NCBI RefSeq assembly: GCF_013127955.1
Contig: NZ_CP053435.1
Coordinates: 1,612,001 to 1,676,000, forward strand
DNA length: 64,000 bases
Reading direction: 5' to 3'
DNA from: Spirosoma taeanense
GTDB taxonomy: Bacteria > Bacteroidota > Bacteroidia > Cytophagales > Spirosomataceae
Made by a program: the position numbers and the translations under genes. Under the pieces are notes generated by a model. It saw only the letters and a list, made by a program, of their open reading frames with translations, had not been told where the DNA came from and ran no database searches. Shown here piece after piece: positions 36,975-45,990 of this stretch (its first letter is position 1; the number at the start of each line of letters is the position of its first letter).

Positions 36975-37859
36975 ATGCAAGCCGAACCGAACACACGCAC
37001 AACCGACCAGACCGACAGCCATTTGTCGTTTGAGAGCCGCTACGCCAGCTCGCCCAATGAAGTCAAAGGCATGACCACCGACCAGCTTCGGCAGAATTTT
37101 CTAATTGAGAAGCTATTCGTGCCCGACCAGTTTAGCTGGACGCTCACTTTCTTCGATCGCTACCTGACGGGGGGCGTCATGCCCGTATCCGGCCCGTTGG
37201 CGCTCGAAGCGCCCGAGCAGCTCAAGGCCACTTACTTTCTGGAACGCCGGGAGCTGGGCATGATCAATGTGGGTGGAGCAGGCCGGGTAGTGGCGGACGG
37301 CGTCACCTACGATCTGGACTATAAAGAAGCGCTCTATATCGGGCAGGGGACGCAGAACGTGCAGTTCATGTCGCTCGATGCCAATACACCGGCCAAGTTT
37401 TACCTCAACTCAACCCCCGCGCATACGAACTATCCAACCCGGAAAGTGTCGCGGGCCGAGGCCAACAAGCTGGAGATGGGCAGTCCGGAAACGGCCAACA
37501 ACCGCACCATTAACCAGATGCTGATCAACAAAGTCCTGCCTACCTGCCAGTTACAGATGGGCATGACCGAACTGAAAACCGGGAGTGTCTGGAACACGAT
37601 GCCCGCCCACACCCACGACAGGCGCATGGAAGTTTACTTCTATTTTGAGGTGCCTGAGGGGCAGGCCGTCTGTCATTTCATGGGGCAGCCGCAGGAAACC
37701 CGCCACATCTGGATGCAGAACGAGCAGGCCGTGATCTCGCCCAACTGGTCGATTCATGCCGGAGCCGGTACGTCGAATTACACCTTCATCTGGGGTATGG
37801 CTGGCGAAAACCTCGATTACGGCGACATGGATTTCTGCGCTATCTCGGATCTGAAGTAA
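36975..37859 (+). CDS. kduI: 5-dehydro-4-deoxy-D-glucuronate isomerase (KduI)
   Basis: A 294-residue cytoplasmic cupin-type isomerase. It converts 4-deoxy-L-threo-5-hexosulose uronate, the monomer from unsaturated pectin cleavage, to 3-deoxy-D-glycero-2,5-hexodiulosonate. Conserved segments: IEKLFVPDQFSWTLTFFDRY, RRELGMINVGGAG, KFYLNSTPAHTNYPT, and the zinc-binding NTMPAHTHDRRMEVYFYFE (H-x-H with Glu) plus SPNWSIHAGAG (His). ATG 36975 is used; a TTG at 36948 would add 9 residues. It acts just before KduD, encoded next. Confidence 0.94.
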   Translation: MQAEPNTRTTDQTDSHLSFESRYASSPNEVKGMTTDQLRQNFLIEKLFVPDQFSWTLTFFDRYLTGGVMPVSGPLALEAPEQLKATYFLERRELGMINVGGAGRVVADGVTYDLDYKEALYIGQGTQNVQFMSLDANTPAKFYLNSTPAHTNYPTRKVSRAEANKLEMGSPETANNRTINQMLINKVLPTCQLQMGMTELKTGSVWNTMPAHTHDRRMEVYFYFEVPEGQAVCHFMGQPQETRHIWMQNEQAVISPNWSIHAGAGTSNYTFIWGMAGENLDYGDMDFCAISDLK

Positions 37860-37877
37860 GGCGCGGGTCTCGATTAT

Positions 37878-37916
37878 ATTGCCTGGGAGGCTCATTCCAT
37901 CCGGGCAATAAGTTCT
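37878..37916 (+). terminator. Weak hairpin between kduI and kduD
   Basis: A 9-bp stem with one G-T pair (37878-37886 with 37901-37909) followed by TTCTTTTTC. It may attenuate transcription into kduD rather than end it. Confidence 0.3.
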
Positions 37917-37935
37917 TTTTCAATAGCAATCAAGC

Positions 37936-38709
37936 ATGGATTTAGTCTTAAATACATTCTCCCTGGCGGGCAAGGTCGCCCTGGTAACCGGCTGCAAACG
38001 CGGCATTGGTAAAGCCATGGCCGAAGCCTTAGCCGAAGCAGGGGCCGACATTATCGGCGTATCGGCCAATCTCGAGCGCGAAGGCAGCGACGTCGCCAGG
38101 GCCATTGAGGCCCGGGGACGTCAGTTCGTCGCCTACCAAGCCGATTTTGGCAAACGGGACGCACTCTATGCGTTCATCGAACAGGTGAAGCAGGCGCACC
38201 CGGTCATCGACATTCTGGTAAACAATGCCGGTACGATCCTGCGCAAACCAGCCGCCGAACACCCGGACGAATACTGGGATGAGGTGATTGCCATCAACCA
38301 GACGGCCCAGTTTGTGCTGACGCGTGAGATTGGCCGGGACATGGTCGCGCGGGGGAGCGGCAAGGTAATCTTTACGGCCTCGCTGCTGACATTTCAGGGC
38401 GGTATCAACGTGCCGGGTTATGCGGCCAGCAAAGGAGCCATTGGAAGCCTGGTCAAAGCCTTCGCCAATGAGTGGGCCGGGCAGGGGGTGAACGTAAACG
38501 CCATAGCTCCCGGCTATATCGCTACCGACAATACCGAAGCCCTGCGGGCCGACCCCGCCCGCAGTCAGGCCATCCTGAGCCGGATTCCCGCCAACCGCTG
38601 GGGTGAGTCGGACGATTTCAAAGGCCCCGCCGTTTTCCTGGCTTCCGACGCGGCTAAATACGTCCACGGCACGATCCTGACCGTTGACGGCGGCTGGATG
38701 GGCCGTTGA
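37936..38709 (+). CDS. kduD: 2-dehydro-3-deoxy-D-gluconate 5-dehydrogenase (KduD), SDR family
   Basis: A 257-residue short-chain dehydrogenase: cofactor motif TGCKRGIGKAMAEALAEAG, NNAGTI, catalytic Ser in TASLLTFQGG and YAASK. It reduces the KduI product to 2-keto-3-deoxygluconate. The starting FSLAGKVALVTGCKRGIGKA closely follows KduD enzymes. Position directly after kduI confirms the assignment. No 2-keto-3-deoxygluconate kinase or aldolase is in the window. Confidence 0.93.
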   Translation: MDLVLNTFSLAGKVALVTGCKRGIGKAMAEALAEAGADIIGVSANLEREGSDVARAIEARGRQFVAYQADFGKRDALYAFIEQVKQAHPVIDILVNNAGTILRKPAAEHPDEYWDEVIAINQTAQFVLTREIGRDMVARGSGKVIFTASLLTFQGGINVPGYAASKGAIGSLVKAFANEWAGQGVNVNAIAPGYIATDNTEALRADPARSQAILSRIPANRWGESDDFKGPAVFLASDAAKYVHGTILTVDGGWMGR

Positions 38710-38728
38710 TGGAGTAGCTGATAAAGAG

Positions 38729-38785
38729 ACAGCCCGTTTTTGGCCTGCATAACGTGTTTGCAGGCCAAAAAAACGGGCTGTTTTC
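38729..38785. terminator. Bidirectional terminator between kduD and icmF
   Basis: A 21-bp stem (38729-38749 with 38759-38781, two bulged As) flanked by A- and T-runs. It serves both convergent genes. Confidence 0.85.
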
Positions 38786-38795
38786 TATTCCGTTG

Positions 38796-41700
38796 TTACA
38801 TATTCCGCCGGTACTGTCCGCCTACGGCGTAGAGCGCGTTCGACAACTGGCCCAGCGAGCATACTTTGGCGGCTTCCATGAGACTCTCAAACAGGTTGCC
38901 GTTAGCGAGTGCCGTAGCCTGTAAGTCTTTTAGGGCAAGCTCGGCTGCCTCGGTATGCCGTTCCTGAAACGCGCGGCAACTTTCCACCTGGTAGCGTTTT
39001 TCTTCGTCCGTCGAGCGGATCACCTCGCCCGGAACGGTGGTCGGTGAGCCATTTGGGTCGAGGAACGTATTGACGCCAACAATGGGCAACTGCCCGTTAT
39101 GCTTCAGCGTCTCGTAGTACATCGACTCTTCCTGAATCTTGCTGCGCTGGTACATCCGCTCCATGGCACCCAGCACTCCTCCGCGCTCATTGATCGCCAG
39201 AAATTCCTGATACACCGCTTCTTCGACCAGATCGGTCAGCTCTTCGACGACGAACGACCCTTGCAGCGGGTTTTCATTTTTTGTCAGGCCAAACTCGCGG
39301 TTAATAATCAGCTGAATCGCCATGGCCCGGCGGACCGATTCTTCGGTTGGGGTCGTAATGGCTTCGTCATAGGCGTTGGTATGCAACGAGTTCGTGTTGT
39401 CGTAAATCGCCAGCAGGGCCTGCAAAGTAGTGCGGATGTCGTTGAAGGCGATCTCCTGCGCATGCAGGCTCCGTCCCGAGGTCTGAATGTGGTACTTGAG
39501 CTTCTGCGACCGGTCGTTGGCCCTGTATTTATGCTTCATCGCCTTCGCCCAGATTCGGCGCGCGACCCGGCCCAGCACCGTGTATTCGGGGTCCATGCCG
39601 TTCGAGAAAAAGAACGACAGGTTGGGTGCAAAATCGTCTACGTTCATGCCCCGGCTGAGGTAGTATTCCACGAACGTAAACCCATTGGAGAGCGTAAAGG
39701 CCAGCTGCGAAATGGGGTTGGCCCCCGCTTCGGCGATGTGATAGCCCGAAATGGAAACCGAATAGAAGTTCTGCACCCGGTTGTCGGTGAAATACTGCTG
39801 AATGTCGCCCATCATTTTCAGGGCAAATTCGGTCGAGAAAATGCAGGTGTTCTGCGCCTGATCTTCCTTCAGGATATCGGCCTGCACGGTGCCGCGCACC
39901 TTACGTAACGTATCAGCTTTAATCTGCTCATATACCTCGCGGGGCAGAATCTTATCGCCCGTTGTACCGAGCAGCATCAGGCCCAGTCCGTCGTTGCCTT
40001 CGGGTAATTCGCCCTGATAGCTGGGGGCTTGGGGGGACTCGCCACCCTTTTCCCCTTGCTCCATGCCCTGCGCCCTTAACCATTTCTCGCACTGCTGGTC
40101 GATGGCTGCATTCAGGAAAAAGGCCAGCAGCATGGGCGCGGGGCCGTTGATGGTCATGGATACCGACGTGGCCGGATCGCAGAGGTCAAAGCCGGAATAC
40201 AGTTTCTTGGCGTCGTCGAGCGTACAGATGCTGACGCCCGAATTGCCCACCTTGCCGAAAATGTCGGGCCGCATGGCCGGGTCCTCGCCATAGAGCGTAA
40301 CCGAGTCGAAGGCCGTCGACAGCCGCTTAGCGGGCATGTTTTTCGAGACGTAATGGAACCGGCGGTTGGTGCGTTCAGGGCCGCCCTCACCCGCGAACAT
40401 ACGGGTCGGGTCTTCGCCTTCGCGCTTGAGTGGAAATACCCCGGCCGCAAACGGAAACTCGCCCGGTACGTTCTCGGTCAGCAGCCAGCGCAGGATATCG
40501 CCCCAGTCGTGGTACCTGGGCAGACTGACCTTCGGAATTTTCAGGTGCGATAAGGTTTCGGAATAGAGCGGCTGCCGAATAACCCGGTCGCGTACCTTAA
40601 ACTCGTAAAACTCGGCGGTGTAGCGTTTCTGCATATCCGGCCACTGCTGCAGCAACGCCCGGCAATCGCTCGAAAGCCGGTTTTTGCGCTCGGTATACAG
40701 TTGCTGTAGCTCGTGCTTTAGCGGGCCGTCCGGCAGGGCTTTCAACGTTCCATCAATCTGGTACAATTGCCGCGCCAGGGTTGTTTGCTCGCTGACAAAC
40801 GCATCGTAGCGCCGGCTTTCCTCGACGATTTCAGCCAGATACCGTACCCGATCAGCAGGGATAATCGCCTGGGGTCTGGAGCCCGCCGATTGAGTTGAAA
40901 CTTCGGTCCCGCCCAGCCCGATGCGCTGCATCAACTGGTCGAACAGGGCGTTCATGCCCGCGTCGTTAAACTGCGAGGCAATGGCACCCAGAATGGGCAG
41001 TTCCTCGTCGGGCACGTCCCAGAGATTGTGATTACGGCGATACTGTTTCCGAACGTCACGCAGAGCGTCCAGCGAACCGCGCTTGTCGAATTTATTGATG
41101 GCAATTACGTCGGCAAAGTCGAGCATGTCGATCTTTTCGAGCTGCGTAGCCGCGCCATACTCGGCGGTCATGACGTAGAGCGTCTTGTCGGCATGTTCGG
41201 TGATTTCCGTGTCCGACTGCCCGATACCCGATGTTTCGACAACAATCAGGTCGAACCGGGCCGCCTTGCAGACATCGATCGCATCCTGTACGTGCCGGCT
41301 CAGGGCCAGATTCGACTGCCGCGTCGCCAGTGAGCGCATATACACGCGGGCCGGGCCACCGTTGTGGTTATGAATAGCGTTCATCCGGATACGGTCGCCG
41401 AGAAGCGCCCCGCCCGTTTTCCGTTTCGAGGGGTCGACAGAAATAATGGCCAGCGTCTTGTCCGGATACGTCCGCAGGAACCGAAGCACCAGCTCATCGA
41501 CGAGTGAGGACTTGCCCGCGCCACCGGTGCCGGTAATACCCAGGACGGGGGGGGCTGTTACCGCTGAAACCTGCAAAGTCTTTGAGACTTTACAGGTTTG
41601 GTAGGCATCCGGGTCGTTTTCGGCGGTGGTGATGAGCCGGGCAATCAGGTTCGTGTCTTTTGTTTCGGGCAGCGTAGCGATTGGCGCGTTCCGGTCGTCA

Positions 41701-42167
41701 AGCCGAACGGGAAAGTCGCACTGACGGAGCAGATCATCGATCATGCCCTGCAACCCCATCGCCCGGCCGTCGTCGGGGCTATAGATGCGGGTGATGCCGT
41801 AAGCGTGCAGTTCTTTAATCTCTGAGGGAAGAATCGTGCCGCCCCCGCCCCCGAAAATCCTGATATGACCCGCACCCCGCTCGTTGAGCAGGTCATACAT
41901 ATATTTGAAAAACTCCACGTGACCACCCTGGTAGCTCGTTACGGCGATGCCCTGCACGTCTTCCTGAATGGCGCAGTCCACAATTTCGGCTACCGAGCGG
42001 TTGTGACCAAGGTGAATCACCTCCGCGCCCGATGCCTGCATCAGCCGGCGCATCAGGTTAATGGCCGCGTCGTGACCATCAAACAGCGAAGCGGCCGTAA
42101 CGATACGGATTTTATGCTGCCAGGCCGGACTGGTCGGTGGTTCGGGTTTGGCGGGTTGAGCAATCAT
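38796..42167 (-). CDS. icmF: Fused isobutyryl-CoA mutase (IcmF): B12 domain, G-protein chaperone and mutase domain
   Basis: A 1123-residue enzyme interconverting isobutyryl-CoA and n-butyryl-CoA with adenosylcobalamin. Residues 18-150 are the B12-binding domain (LFDGHDAA at 28-35 supplies the His ligand; SYQGG and FGGGGG). Residues 205-415 form the MeaI/MeaB-type GTPase (Walker [10 protein letters not shown] at 213-221, [13 protein letters not shown]). Residues 520-1123 are the substrate barrel. F591 and Q772 (AQNT) stand where methylmalonyl-CoA mutase has Tyr and Arg, which favours isobutyryl-CoA. A Gly/Glu/Pro-rich insertion (about 700-726) is a likely loop. The linker at 190-200 is encoded by a palindrome (see findings). 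The gene faces kduD across a shared terminator. Confidence 0.93.
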   Translation of the reverse strand: MIAQPAKPEPPTSPAWQHKIRIVTAASLFDGHDAAINLMRRLMQASGAEVIHLGHNRSVAEIVDCAIQEDVQGIAVTSYQGGHVEFFKYMYDLLNERGAGHIRIFGGGGGTILPSEIKELHAYGITRIYSPDDGRAMGLQGMIDDLLRQCDFPVRLDDRNAPIATLPETKDTNLIARLITTAENDPDAYQTCKVSKTLQVSAVTAPPVLGITGTGGAGKSSLVDELVLRFLRTYPDKTLAIISVDPSKRKTGGALLGDRIRMNAIHNHNGGPARVYMRSLATRQSNLALSRHVQDAIDVCKAARFDLIVVETSGIGQSDTEITEHADKTLYVMTAEYGAATQLEKIDMLDFADVIAINKFDKRGSLDALRDVRKQYRRNHNLWDVPDEELPILGAIASQFNDAGMNALFDQLMQRIGLGGTEVSTQSAGSRPQAIIPADRVRYLAEIVEESRRYDAFVSEQTTLARQLYQIDGTLKALPDGPLKHELQQLYTERKNRLSSDCRALLQQWPDMQKRYTAEFYEFKVRDRVIRQPLYSETLSHLKIPKVSLPRYHDWGDILRWLLTENVPGEFPFAAGVFPLKREGEDPTRMFAGEGGPERTNRRFHYVSKNMPAKRLSTAFDSVTLYGEDPAMRPDIFGKVGNSGVSICTLDDAKKLYSGFDLCDPATSVSMTINGPAPMLLAFFLNAAIDQQCEKWLRAQGMEQGEKGGESPQAPSYQGELPEGNDGLGLMLLGTTGDKILPREVYEQIKADTLRKVRGTVQADILKEDQAQNTCIFSTEFALKMMGDIQQYFTDNRVQNFYSVSISGYHIAEAGANPISQLAFTLSNGFTFVEYYLSRGMNVDDFAPNLSFFFSNGMDPEYTVLGRVARRIWAKAMKHKYRANDRSQKLKYHIQTSGRSLHAQEIAFNDIRTTLQALLAIYDNTNSLHTNAYDEAITTPTEESVRRAMAIQLIINREFGLTKNENPLQGSFVVEELTDLVEEAVYQEFLAINERGGVLGAMERMYQRSKIQEESMYYETLKHNGQLPIVGVNTFLDPNGSPTTVPGEVIRSTDEEKRYQVESCRAFQERHTEAAELALKDLQATALANGNLFESLMEAAKVCSLGQLSNALYAVGGQYRRNM
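41567..41599 (-). repeat. In-frame palindromic element within the icmF linker
   Basis: Arms 41567-41581 and 41585-41599 are complementary at 14 of 15 positions around a 3-nt loop. The element is exactly 33 nt, 11 codons, and encodes residues [15 protein letters not shown] text between the B12 and GTPase domains. Size, symmetry and position suggest a dispersed palindrome inserted in frame. Confidence 0.5.
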
Positions 42168-42217
42168 ACGAAGGTCAAGAGATTATTCGTTTGTTGATGT
42201 CATATCCTGAAATCAGA

Positions 42218-42225
42218 CAAAGGTA
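42218..42225 (-). promoter_or_regulatory. -7 element of the icmF promoter
   Basis: TACCTTTG on the - strand matches TAnnTTTG, about 50 nt before the icmF start. No clear TTTG at the usual distance upstream. Confidence 0.45.
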
Positions 42226-42296
42226 CGAACTTAAGCACAACCCGTTTTATCCATGTCCAATCGTTATGGATAGGGGGCAACGCAGAGACTATCTAA

Positions 42297-42332
42297 TTTG
42301 TGGCGATCCAACCGGACAAACCTCTAGCTTTG
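42297..42332 (+). promoter_or_regulatory. Promoter of the TraB/GumN gene
   Basis: TTTG (42297-42300), 24-bp spacer, TAGCTTTG (42325-42332), matching the Bacteroidota consensus. The start codon is 31 nt further on. Confidence 0.5.
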
Positions 42333-42363
42333 TCTTAACGAATAACAGAAACAACACGGTATC

Positions 42364-43230
42364 ATGAAAAACCTGATTACGGCCGCCTTGCTGCTGATTG
42401 GTTTGGGAACCAGCGGAACCAGCGCGCAGGATAAGGCCCTGCTTTATAAAGTAACGGGTCCGGGGCTGGACAAACCCTCGTATCTGTACGGTACGTTCCA
42501 CCTGGTGTGCCCGGATGACCTGAGGATCACCGACGCGCTGAAAAACGCCATTGGCGATGCGCAGCAGGTGTATCTGGAACTCGATATGGACGATCCGGCC
42601 CTGATGGGGCAGATGATGAAGTCGGTGATGATGACCGACGGTAAAACTCTGAAGACTCTGCTTAAGCCCGAGGAGTACGAACTGCTGGATGGCTATCTGA
42701 AAAAGACGATGAATACGGGCCTCGCGCCTTTCAACACAATGAAGCCCCTGTATCTGATGTCGCTGCTGTACACGACCCTGCTGCCCTGCCAGCCCCAGCC
42801 CTACGATGTGGTGTTTGCGCAGATGGCTGCCAACGACAAAAAAGAAGTTCGGGGGCTCGAATCGCTCGAGGCCGAAATGGCGGCACTGGATAAAATTCCT
42901 CTTCGCGAACAGCTTAGCGCCCTGGTCGATATGGCTCGCAAGCCCGACGAAGCTAAGAAGGAATTCACGGCTTTGCTGGACGCGTACAAAGCGCACGACC
43001 TCACTAAGCTGATGCAGTTGACCAAGGATAGCCAGTTCAGCGGGGGTGATTTCAGCCAGTTTGAGGATAGCCTGCTCGGCGAGCGTAACGCCAACTGGAT
43101 TCCGGTCATCGAGAAAGCGGCTAAAGAAAAGCCAACGTTTTTTGCCTTCGGGGCGGGCCATCTGGGCACCGGGAAAGGCATCATCAACCTGCTGCGTCAG
43201 AAAGGCTATACCGTAACGCCGATTCAGTAG
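42364..43230 (+). CDS. TraB/GumN family protein, exported
   Basis: A 288-residue protein with signal peptide (LITAALLLIGLGTSGTSAQ). The two signature motifs of the family are present: YLYGTFHLV (GxxH, residues 43-46) with nearby YLELDMDD, and FAFGAGHLGTGKGIINLLRQ near the C terminus. Structural work relates the family to Tiki/EreA-like metallohydrolases using the Gly-His and Glu residues. Substrate in bacteria is unknown. Convergent with the FtsX-like permease, 3 bp apart. Confidence 0.88.
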   Translation: MKNLITAALLLIGLGTSGTSAQDKALLYKVTGPGLDKPSYLYGTFHLVCPDDLRITDALKNAIGDAQQVYLELDMDDPALMGQMMKSVMMTDGKTLKTLLKPEEYELLDGYLKKTMNTGLAPFNTMKPLYLMSLLYTTLLPCQPQPYDVVFAQMAANDKKEVRGLESLEAEMAALDKIPLREQLSALVDMARKPDEAKKEFTALLDAYKAHDLTKLMQLTKDSQFSGGDFSQFEDSLLGERNANWIPVIEKAAKEKPTFFAFGAGHLGTGKGIINLLRQKGYTVTPIQ

Positions 43231-43233
43231 GTT

Positions 43234-44460
43234 TTACTTTTTAAACGCCAGCGCCTTCACCGGCTGAATCCGGTTGATGATGAACGTCGGCAGCCACAGC
43301 ACCAGGGCAATCAGAACGACGGCCGCGCCATTGAGCGCCAGAATCGTCGGCCAGTCCCAGACGATGGGCACGTAGTTCATGAAATAGTTCTTGGCGTCGA
43401 GCGGAATCAGCTTATACCGATCCTGCAGGAAACACAGCCCCAGTCCGACGACGTTGCCGATCAGCAGCCCCCAGCCGACCATGTTCAGGCCGACGTACAC
43501 AAACATGCGCCGGATCAGCGAGTCCGAGCCGCCCAAGGCTTTCAGCAGACCGATCATAGGCGTACGTTCCATCATCAAGACCAGCAGGACCGACACCATG
43601 TTGAACGAGGCAACGAACGTAATCAGGAACAGAAGAATGACCATGTTCCGGTCGAGCAGCACCATCCAGTCGAACAGCGGGCGGTACTGATCCGTTACGC
43701 GGGTCAGCCGCATATCGGGCGTCATCCGGTCGAATACGTTTGAGGCCGTGGCTTCGAGCTGCTTGAAGTCATTGACGAAAATCTCGTAGCTCCCCACCGA
43801 ATCGGGGCCCCAGTTATTCAGGCGCTGAACGAGCCGGATGTCGCCCAGCGCAATGGTTTTGTCGAACTCTTCCAGACCGGTTTCGTAGATACCCACAATG
43901 GTCATTTTACGGGCGCGGGGCGGGTTGCCCAGAAAATACAGCGGGATGCTTTGCCCCACCTTTACCTGCAACTGATTGGCCATGTACTGACTAATCAGCA
44001 GTTGCGTAGAACCGTTACCCGTATCGGCCCCGACCGTCGGCACGGTTCCGGCTACGAGTGATTCCCGCAGCAGGTCCCAGTCGTAATCCCGGCCTACGCC
44101 TTTGAGCACTACGCCCGATAACTCGTCTTTCGTTTTCAGGATACCGGCTTTAATGCCCACCGCCTGTATGTGCCGAACGCCGGGAATCCGTCCCCGCTCG
44201 CGGTAAAGCTCCGTATTGAGCGCCAGGGGCGACTCTTCGTAGGACATATTGTTGGTAAACTTGGCTACCTGCAGGTGGGCACCAAACAGAAAAATCTTCT
44301 GCTGGATGGTTTGTTTGAAACCGAACAGCACGGCAAACGCCACAATCAGGATCGCCAGACCCAGCGCGATGCTGATAACCCCCACGCGCGTAACGGTGGC
44401 CGAGAAACTTCCTTCGGGCGCGTGGCGCACCTTACGGGCAAGAAAAACCGGGACGTTCAA
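43234..44460 (-). CDS. FtsX-like permease of the LolC/LolE type
   Basis: A 408-residue membrane protein: an N-terminal helix (ISIALGLAILIVAFAVLFGF), a periplasmic domain of about 220 residues (MSYEESPLALNTELY to YRPLFDW) and three C-terminal helices (VILLFLITFVASFNMVSVLLVLMM and on). MERTPMIGLLKALGGSDSLIRRMFVYVG is the typical FtsX/LolE coupling loop. It is the permease half of a lipoprotein-release or similar type VII ABC system; the ATPase gene is not adjacent. Confidence 0.88.
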   Translation of the reverse strand: MNVPVFLARKVRHAPEGSFSATVTRVGVISIALGLAILIVAFAVLFGFKQTIQQKIFLFGAHLQVAKFTNNMSYEESPLALNTELYRERGRIPGVRHIQAVGIKAGILKTKDELSGVVLKGVGRDYDWDLLRESLVAGTVPTVGADTGNGSTQLLISQYMANQLQVKVGQSIPLYFLGNPPRARKMTIVGIYETGLEEFDKTIALGDIRLVQRLNNWGPDSVGSYEIFVNDFKQLEATASNVFDRMTPDMRLTRVTDQYRPLFDWMVLLDRNMVILLFLITFVASFNMVSVLLVLMMERTPMIGLLKALGGSDSLIRRMFVYVGLNMVGWGLLIGNVVGLGLCFLQDRYKLIPLDAKNYFMNYVPIVWDWPTILALNGAAVVLIALVLWLPTFIINRIQPVKALAFKK

Positions 44461-44484
44461 TAAAATAGCGGTTTAAATACGTTA

Positions 44485-44518
44485 CAAAGCTAACGGACAA
44501 GCCGGCGAACTTTGCAAA
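44485..44518 (-). promoter_or_regulatory. Promoter of the LolC/E-like permease gene
   Basis: On the - strand: TTTG (44515-44518), 22-bp spacer, TAGCTTTG (44485-44492), about 25 nt before the start codon. Full match to the consensus. Confidence 0.55.
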
Positions 44519-44609
44519 AAATAAGCAGAACTATCGGGGTCACGGGGGGGGTGTTTGGGAGTTGCGGGAGCTTGGTCGGGCATTCCGCCGGTTTTTGGGC
44601 GCTTCAGCG

Positions 44610-44617
44610 TACCTTTG
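44610..44617 (+). promoter_or_regulatory. -7 element before the NamZ-type gene
   Basis: TACCTTTG matches TAnnTTTG, 41 nt before ATG 44658. It lies inside the upstream in-frame extension from 44562, which argues for the shorter protein. Confidence 0.4.
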
Positions 44618-44657
44618 CCACCAGCCGTCGTACCCGGTACGTCCGGTTTGCGATTTC

Positions 44658-45917
44658 ATGAAACCAATTCCTATGCTGTCCTATTGGTCTGATAACCGCT
44701 TTTCATGCTCCTGGTCGTCTGCGCGAACAAAGAGTTTTTTGGTGGCGGGCATTACGTTCTATCTCATTACGGCCGGATGGCTATCGACGCAGGCGGTGGC
44801 CCAGACCAGCCGTAATGGTCAATCGTCCATTCAGACCGGGGCGAGCCAGACGGCGCTGTATCTGCCCGCCCTGCAGGGCAGGCGCGTCGGGATGGTGGTG
44901 AACCAGACGTCGGTTATCAACCAGACGCATATCGTGGATAGCCTGAAAACGCTGGGGGTAACGATCAAAACGATCTTCGCGCCTGAACACGGTTTCCGGG
45001 GGCAGGCCAGCGCGGGCGAGAAAGTTGCCAGCAGCCGCGACCCCCAAACGGGCATCAATATCATCTCGCTCTACGGCAAAAATCTGAAACCAACGCCCGC
45101 CCAGCTCGATTCGCTGGATGTCGTGGTGTTTGATATTCAGGACGTTGGCGTTCGGTTCTATACCTATATCAGCACGCTTCATTACGTGATGGAAGCCTGC
45201 GCCGAAACGAATAAACCGCTGATTCTACTCGACCGGCCCAATCCCAACGGGCATTACGTAGACGGCCCCGTCCTCGACCCGAAATTCAAGTCGTTCGTCG
45301 GCATGCACCCCATACCCATTGTACACGGCCTGACGGTGGGCGAACTGGCCCGGATGATTAACGGAGAAGGCTGGCTGAGTGGGAGTAAAACGGCGCAGCT
45401 GACCGTAGTGCCGGTCAAGAACTACACCCACCAGACCCCCTACGACCTGCCCGTGCCGCCCTCGCCTAATCTGCCCAATACTCAGGCCATCCTGCTCTAC
45501 CCGTCGCTGTGTCTGTTCGAGGGGACGGTGGTCAGCGTCGGGCGAGGCACCGACAAACAGTTTCAGGTCATTGGTTCGCCGAATCCCAAAAATGGTCCTT
45601 TTCAGTTTACGCCCGTAGACAAGCCGGGGGCTGTAAACCCACCCAACGAAGGGCAGCTTTGCTACGGTCTCGATCTGTCCGGTATTGACGCTCGTCGGCA
45701 GGGGTTTACCCTGAGATACCTGGTTGATTTTTACAACAAAGCCGCTAACAAAGACAAGTTTATCTTGGCTAGTAACTTTATTGACAAGCTCTACGGCAGC
45801 GATCAGCTGCGGATGCAGTTGAAACTGGGCATTTCGGAAGAAAAAATACGCAGAAGCTGGCAGCCCGCCCTGAATGCCTATAAACTAAAACGCAAAAAAT
45901 ACGTCTTATATCCATAG
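44658..45917 (+). CDS. DUF1343 / NamZ-type exo-beta-N-acetylmuramidase, exported
   Basis: A 419-residue protein with an internal signal peptide (SFLVAGITFYLITAGWLSTQAVAQ). The DUF1343 core begins GRRVGMVVNQTSV and has FAPEHGFRG (E110-H111), LYGKNLKPT, DVVVFDIQDVGVRFYTYISTLHYVMEAC, LDRPNPNGHYVDGP and SPNLPNTQAILLYPSLCLFEGT. All are hallmarks of the NamZ family, which removes N-acetylmuramic acid from peptidoglycan fragments. Glu110 is the likely catalytic residue. Upstream in-frame sequence from 44562 is excluded by the promoter-like motif. No other muropeptide recycling gene is adjacent. Confidence 0.9.
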   Translation: MKPIPMLSYWSDNRFSCSWSSARTKSFLVAGITFYLITAGWLSTQAVAQTSRNGQSSIQTGASQTALYLPALQGRRVGMVVNQTSVINQTHIVDSLKTLGVTIKTIFAPEHGFRGQASAGEKVASSRDPQTGINIISLYGKNLKPTPAQLDSLDVVVFDIQDVGVRFYTYISTLHYVMEACAETNKPLILLDRPNPNGHYVDGPVLDPKFKSFVGMHPIPIVHGLTVGELARMINGEGWLSGSKTAQLTVVPVKNYTHQTPYDLPVPPSPNLPNTQAILLYPSLCLFEGTVVSVGRGTDKQFQVIGSPNPKNGPFQFTPVDKPGAVNPPNEGQLCYGLDLSGIDARRQGFTLRYLVDFYNKAANKDKFILASNFIDKLYGSDQLRMQLKLGISEEKIRRSWQPALNAYKLKRKKYVLYP

Positions 45918-45990
45918 GGCCGTTGTCCTCTGCTCTGATTAGTGCAGCTGTTTTTTGAGTGTCACCAGTAATCTGAAGCTAGAAGCCGGT

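Noticed and set aside
41567..41599. Palindrome in icmF read as a terminator
   Set aside because: It is inside a continuous reading frame that gives domain sequence on both sides and has no T-run.
44562..44657. N-terminal extension of the NamZ-type protein
   Set aside because: It would place the promoter-like TACCTTTG inside the gene and put 32 extra residues, without a pattern, before the signal peptide.
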